Shown here: piece after piece, positions 5,983 to 6,115 of the stretch
How positions within the stretch are numbered: the first letter of the stretch is position 1
Layout of the letters: every line of letters begins with the position of its first letter
Assembly (NCBI GenBank): GCA_002292855.1
Contig: DBBY01000062.1
Span: forward strand, 1-6,115
Origin: Flavobacteriales bacterium UBA972
GTDB lineage: Bacteria; Bacteroidota; Bacteroidia; Flavobacteriales; Schleiferiaceae
DNA length: 6,115 nt
Direction: 5' to 3'
Made by a program: the position numbers and the translations under genes
Notes under the pieces: generated by a model
The model's input: the letters and a program-made list of their open reading frames with translations, nothing else
What the model was told of the DNA's origin: nothing
Database searches by the model: none

Positions 5983-6115
5983 TGAGTGAAGTAAAACCCT
6001 ACCGCCCCGAGGGCTCCAAAAAGGAACAGGTAGCAGCGATGTTTAATGCGATCTCCCCGAAGTACGATGCCCTAAACCGCATTCTTTCGGCCGGAATCGA
6101 CCAGAGCTGGCGGCG
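5982..6115 (+). CDS. ubiE: Demethylmenaquinone/quinone C-methyltransferase, 3'-truncated
   Basis: The first 44 codons of a UbiE/MenG-type SAM-dependent methyltransferase, which converts demethylmenaquinone to menaquinone (and the ubiquinone intermediate where that pathway exists). In a Bacteroidota host the menaquinone reaction is expected. The visible protein starts MSEVKPYRP, then SKKEQVAAMFNAISPKYDAL and NRILSAGIDQSWRR; the F-x-x-I-S-x-K-Y-D-x-L-N pattern followed by S-x-G-I-D-x-x-W-R is the family's N-terminal signature. The SAM-binding motif lies beyond the right edge. The ATG shares its A with the trkH stop (TAATG), pointing to translational coupling with trkH. The full protein should be about 230-250 residues. 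Confidence 0.92.
   Translation, partial: MSEVKPYRPEGSKKEQVAAMFNAISPKYDALNRILSAGIDQSWR

Overview
The window looks like a chromosomal segment of a moderately GC-rich member of the Bacteroidota. Three things point there. The protein at 2406-2927 (minus strand) belongs to a membrane-anchored family of unknown function that I know from this phylum (signature LPLRFQAYERLALFLERI). The UbiE/MenG N-terminus at the right edge (MSEVKPYRP..SKKEQVAAMF) has the form usual in Bacteroidota. No gene start has a well-spaced Shine-Dalgarno sequence, while a perfect match to the Bacteroidota -7 promoter element (TAnnTTTG) sits just before the aminotransferase start. This assignment is inference; no 16S or other marker gene is present.

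Layout: (1) 2-1432, plus: C-terminal two thirds of the methylmalonyl-CoA mutase large subunit (mutB), cut by the left edge. (2) 1429-2409, plus: its G-protein chaperone MeaB, joined to mutB by an ATGA overlap. (3) 2406-2927, minus: a conserved hypothetical membrane-anchored protein, convergent with meaB and overlapping it by 4 bases, with three short perfect inverted repeats around the junction. (4) 2928-2972: a 45-bp divergent promoter region. (5) 2973-4163, plus: aspartate aminotransferase-type PLP enzyme with a GTG start. (6) 4153-5982, plus: TrkH/KtrB-family K+ transporter subunit with an extra N-terminal membrane domain. (7) 5982-6115, plus: start of ubiE/menG, cut by the right edge.

Functionally there are two blocks. 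mutB-meaB is a B12-dependent propionate/succinate module: the mutase interconverts methylmalonyl-CoA and succinyl-CoA, and MeaB guards cofactor loading and protects the enzyme. aspC-trkH-ubiE are packed with 11-base and 1-base overlaps and are very likely co-transcribed and translationally coupled, although their roles (amino-acid transamination, K+ uptake, menaquinone methylation) are unrelated housekeeping. There is no gene-free stretch above 45 bases, and no RNA gene, mobile element, CRISPR or prophage signal. I see no clearly new biological system. The points most worth a second look are the compact, near-symmetric divergent promoter that may give leaderless mRNAs, the palindrome-rich convergent gene overlap, and the extra membrane domain of TrkH.
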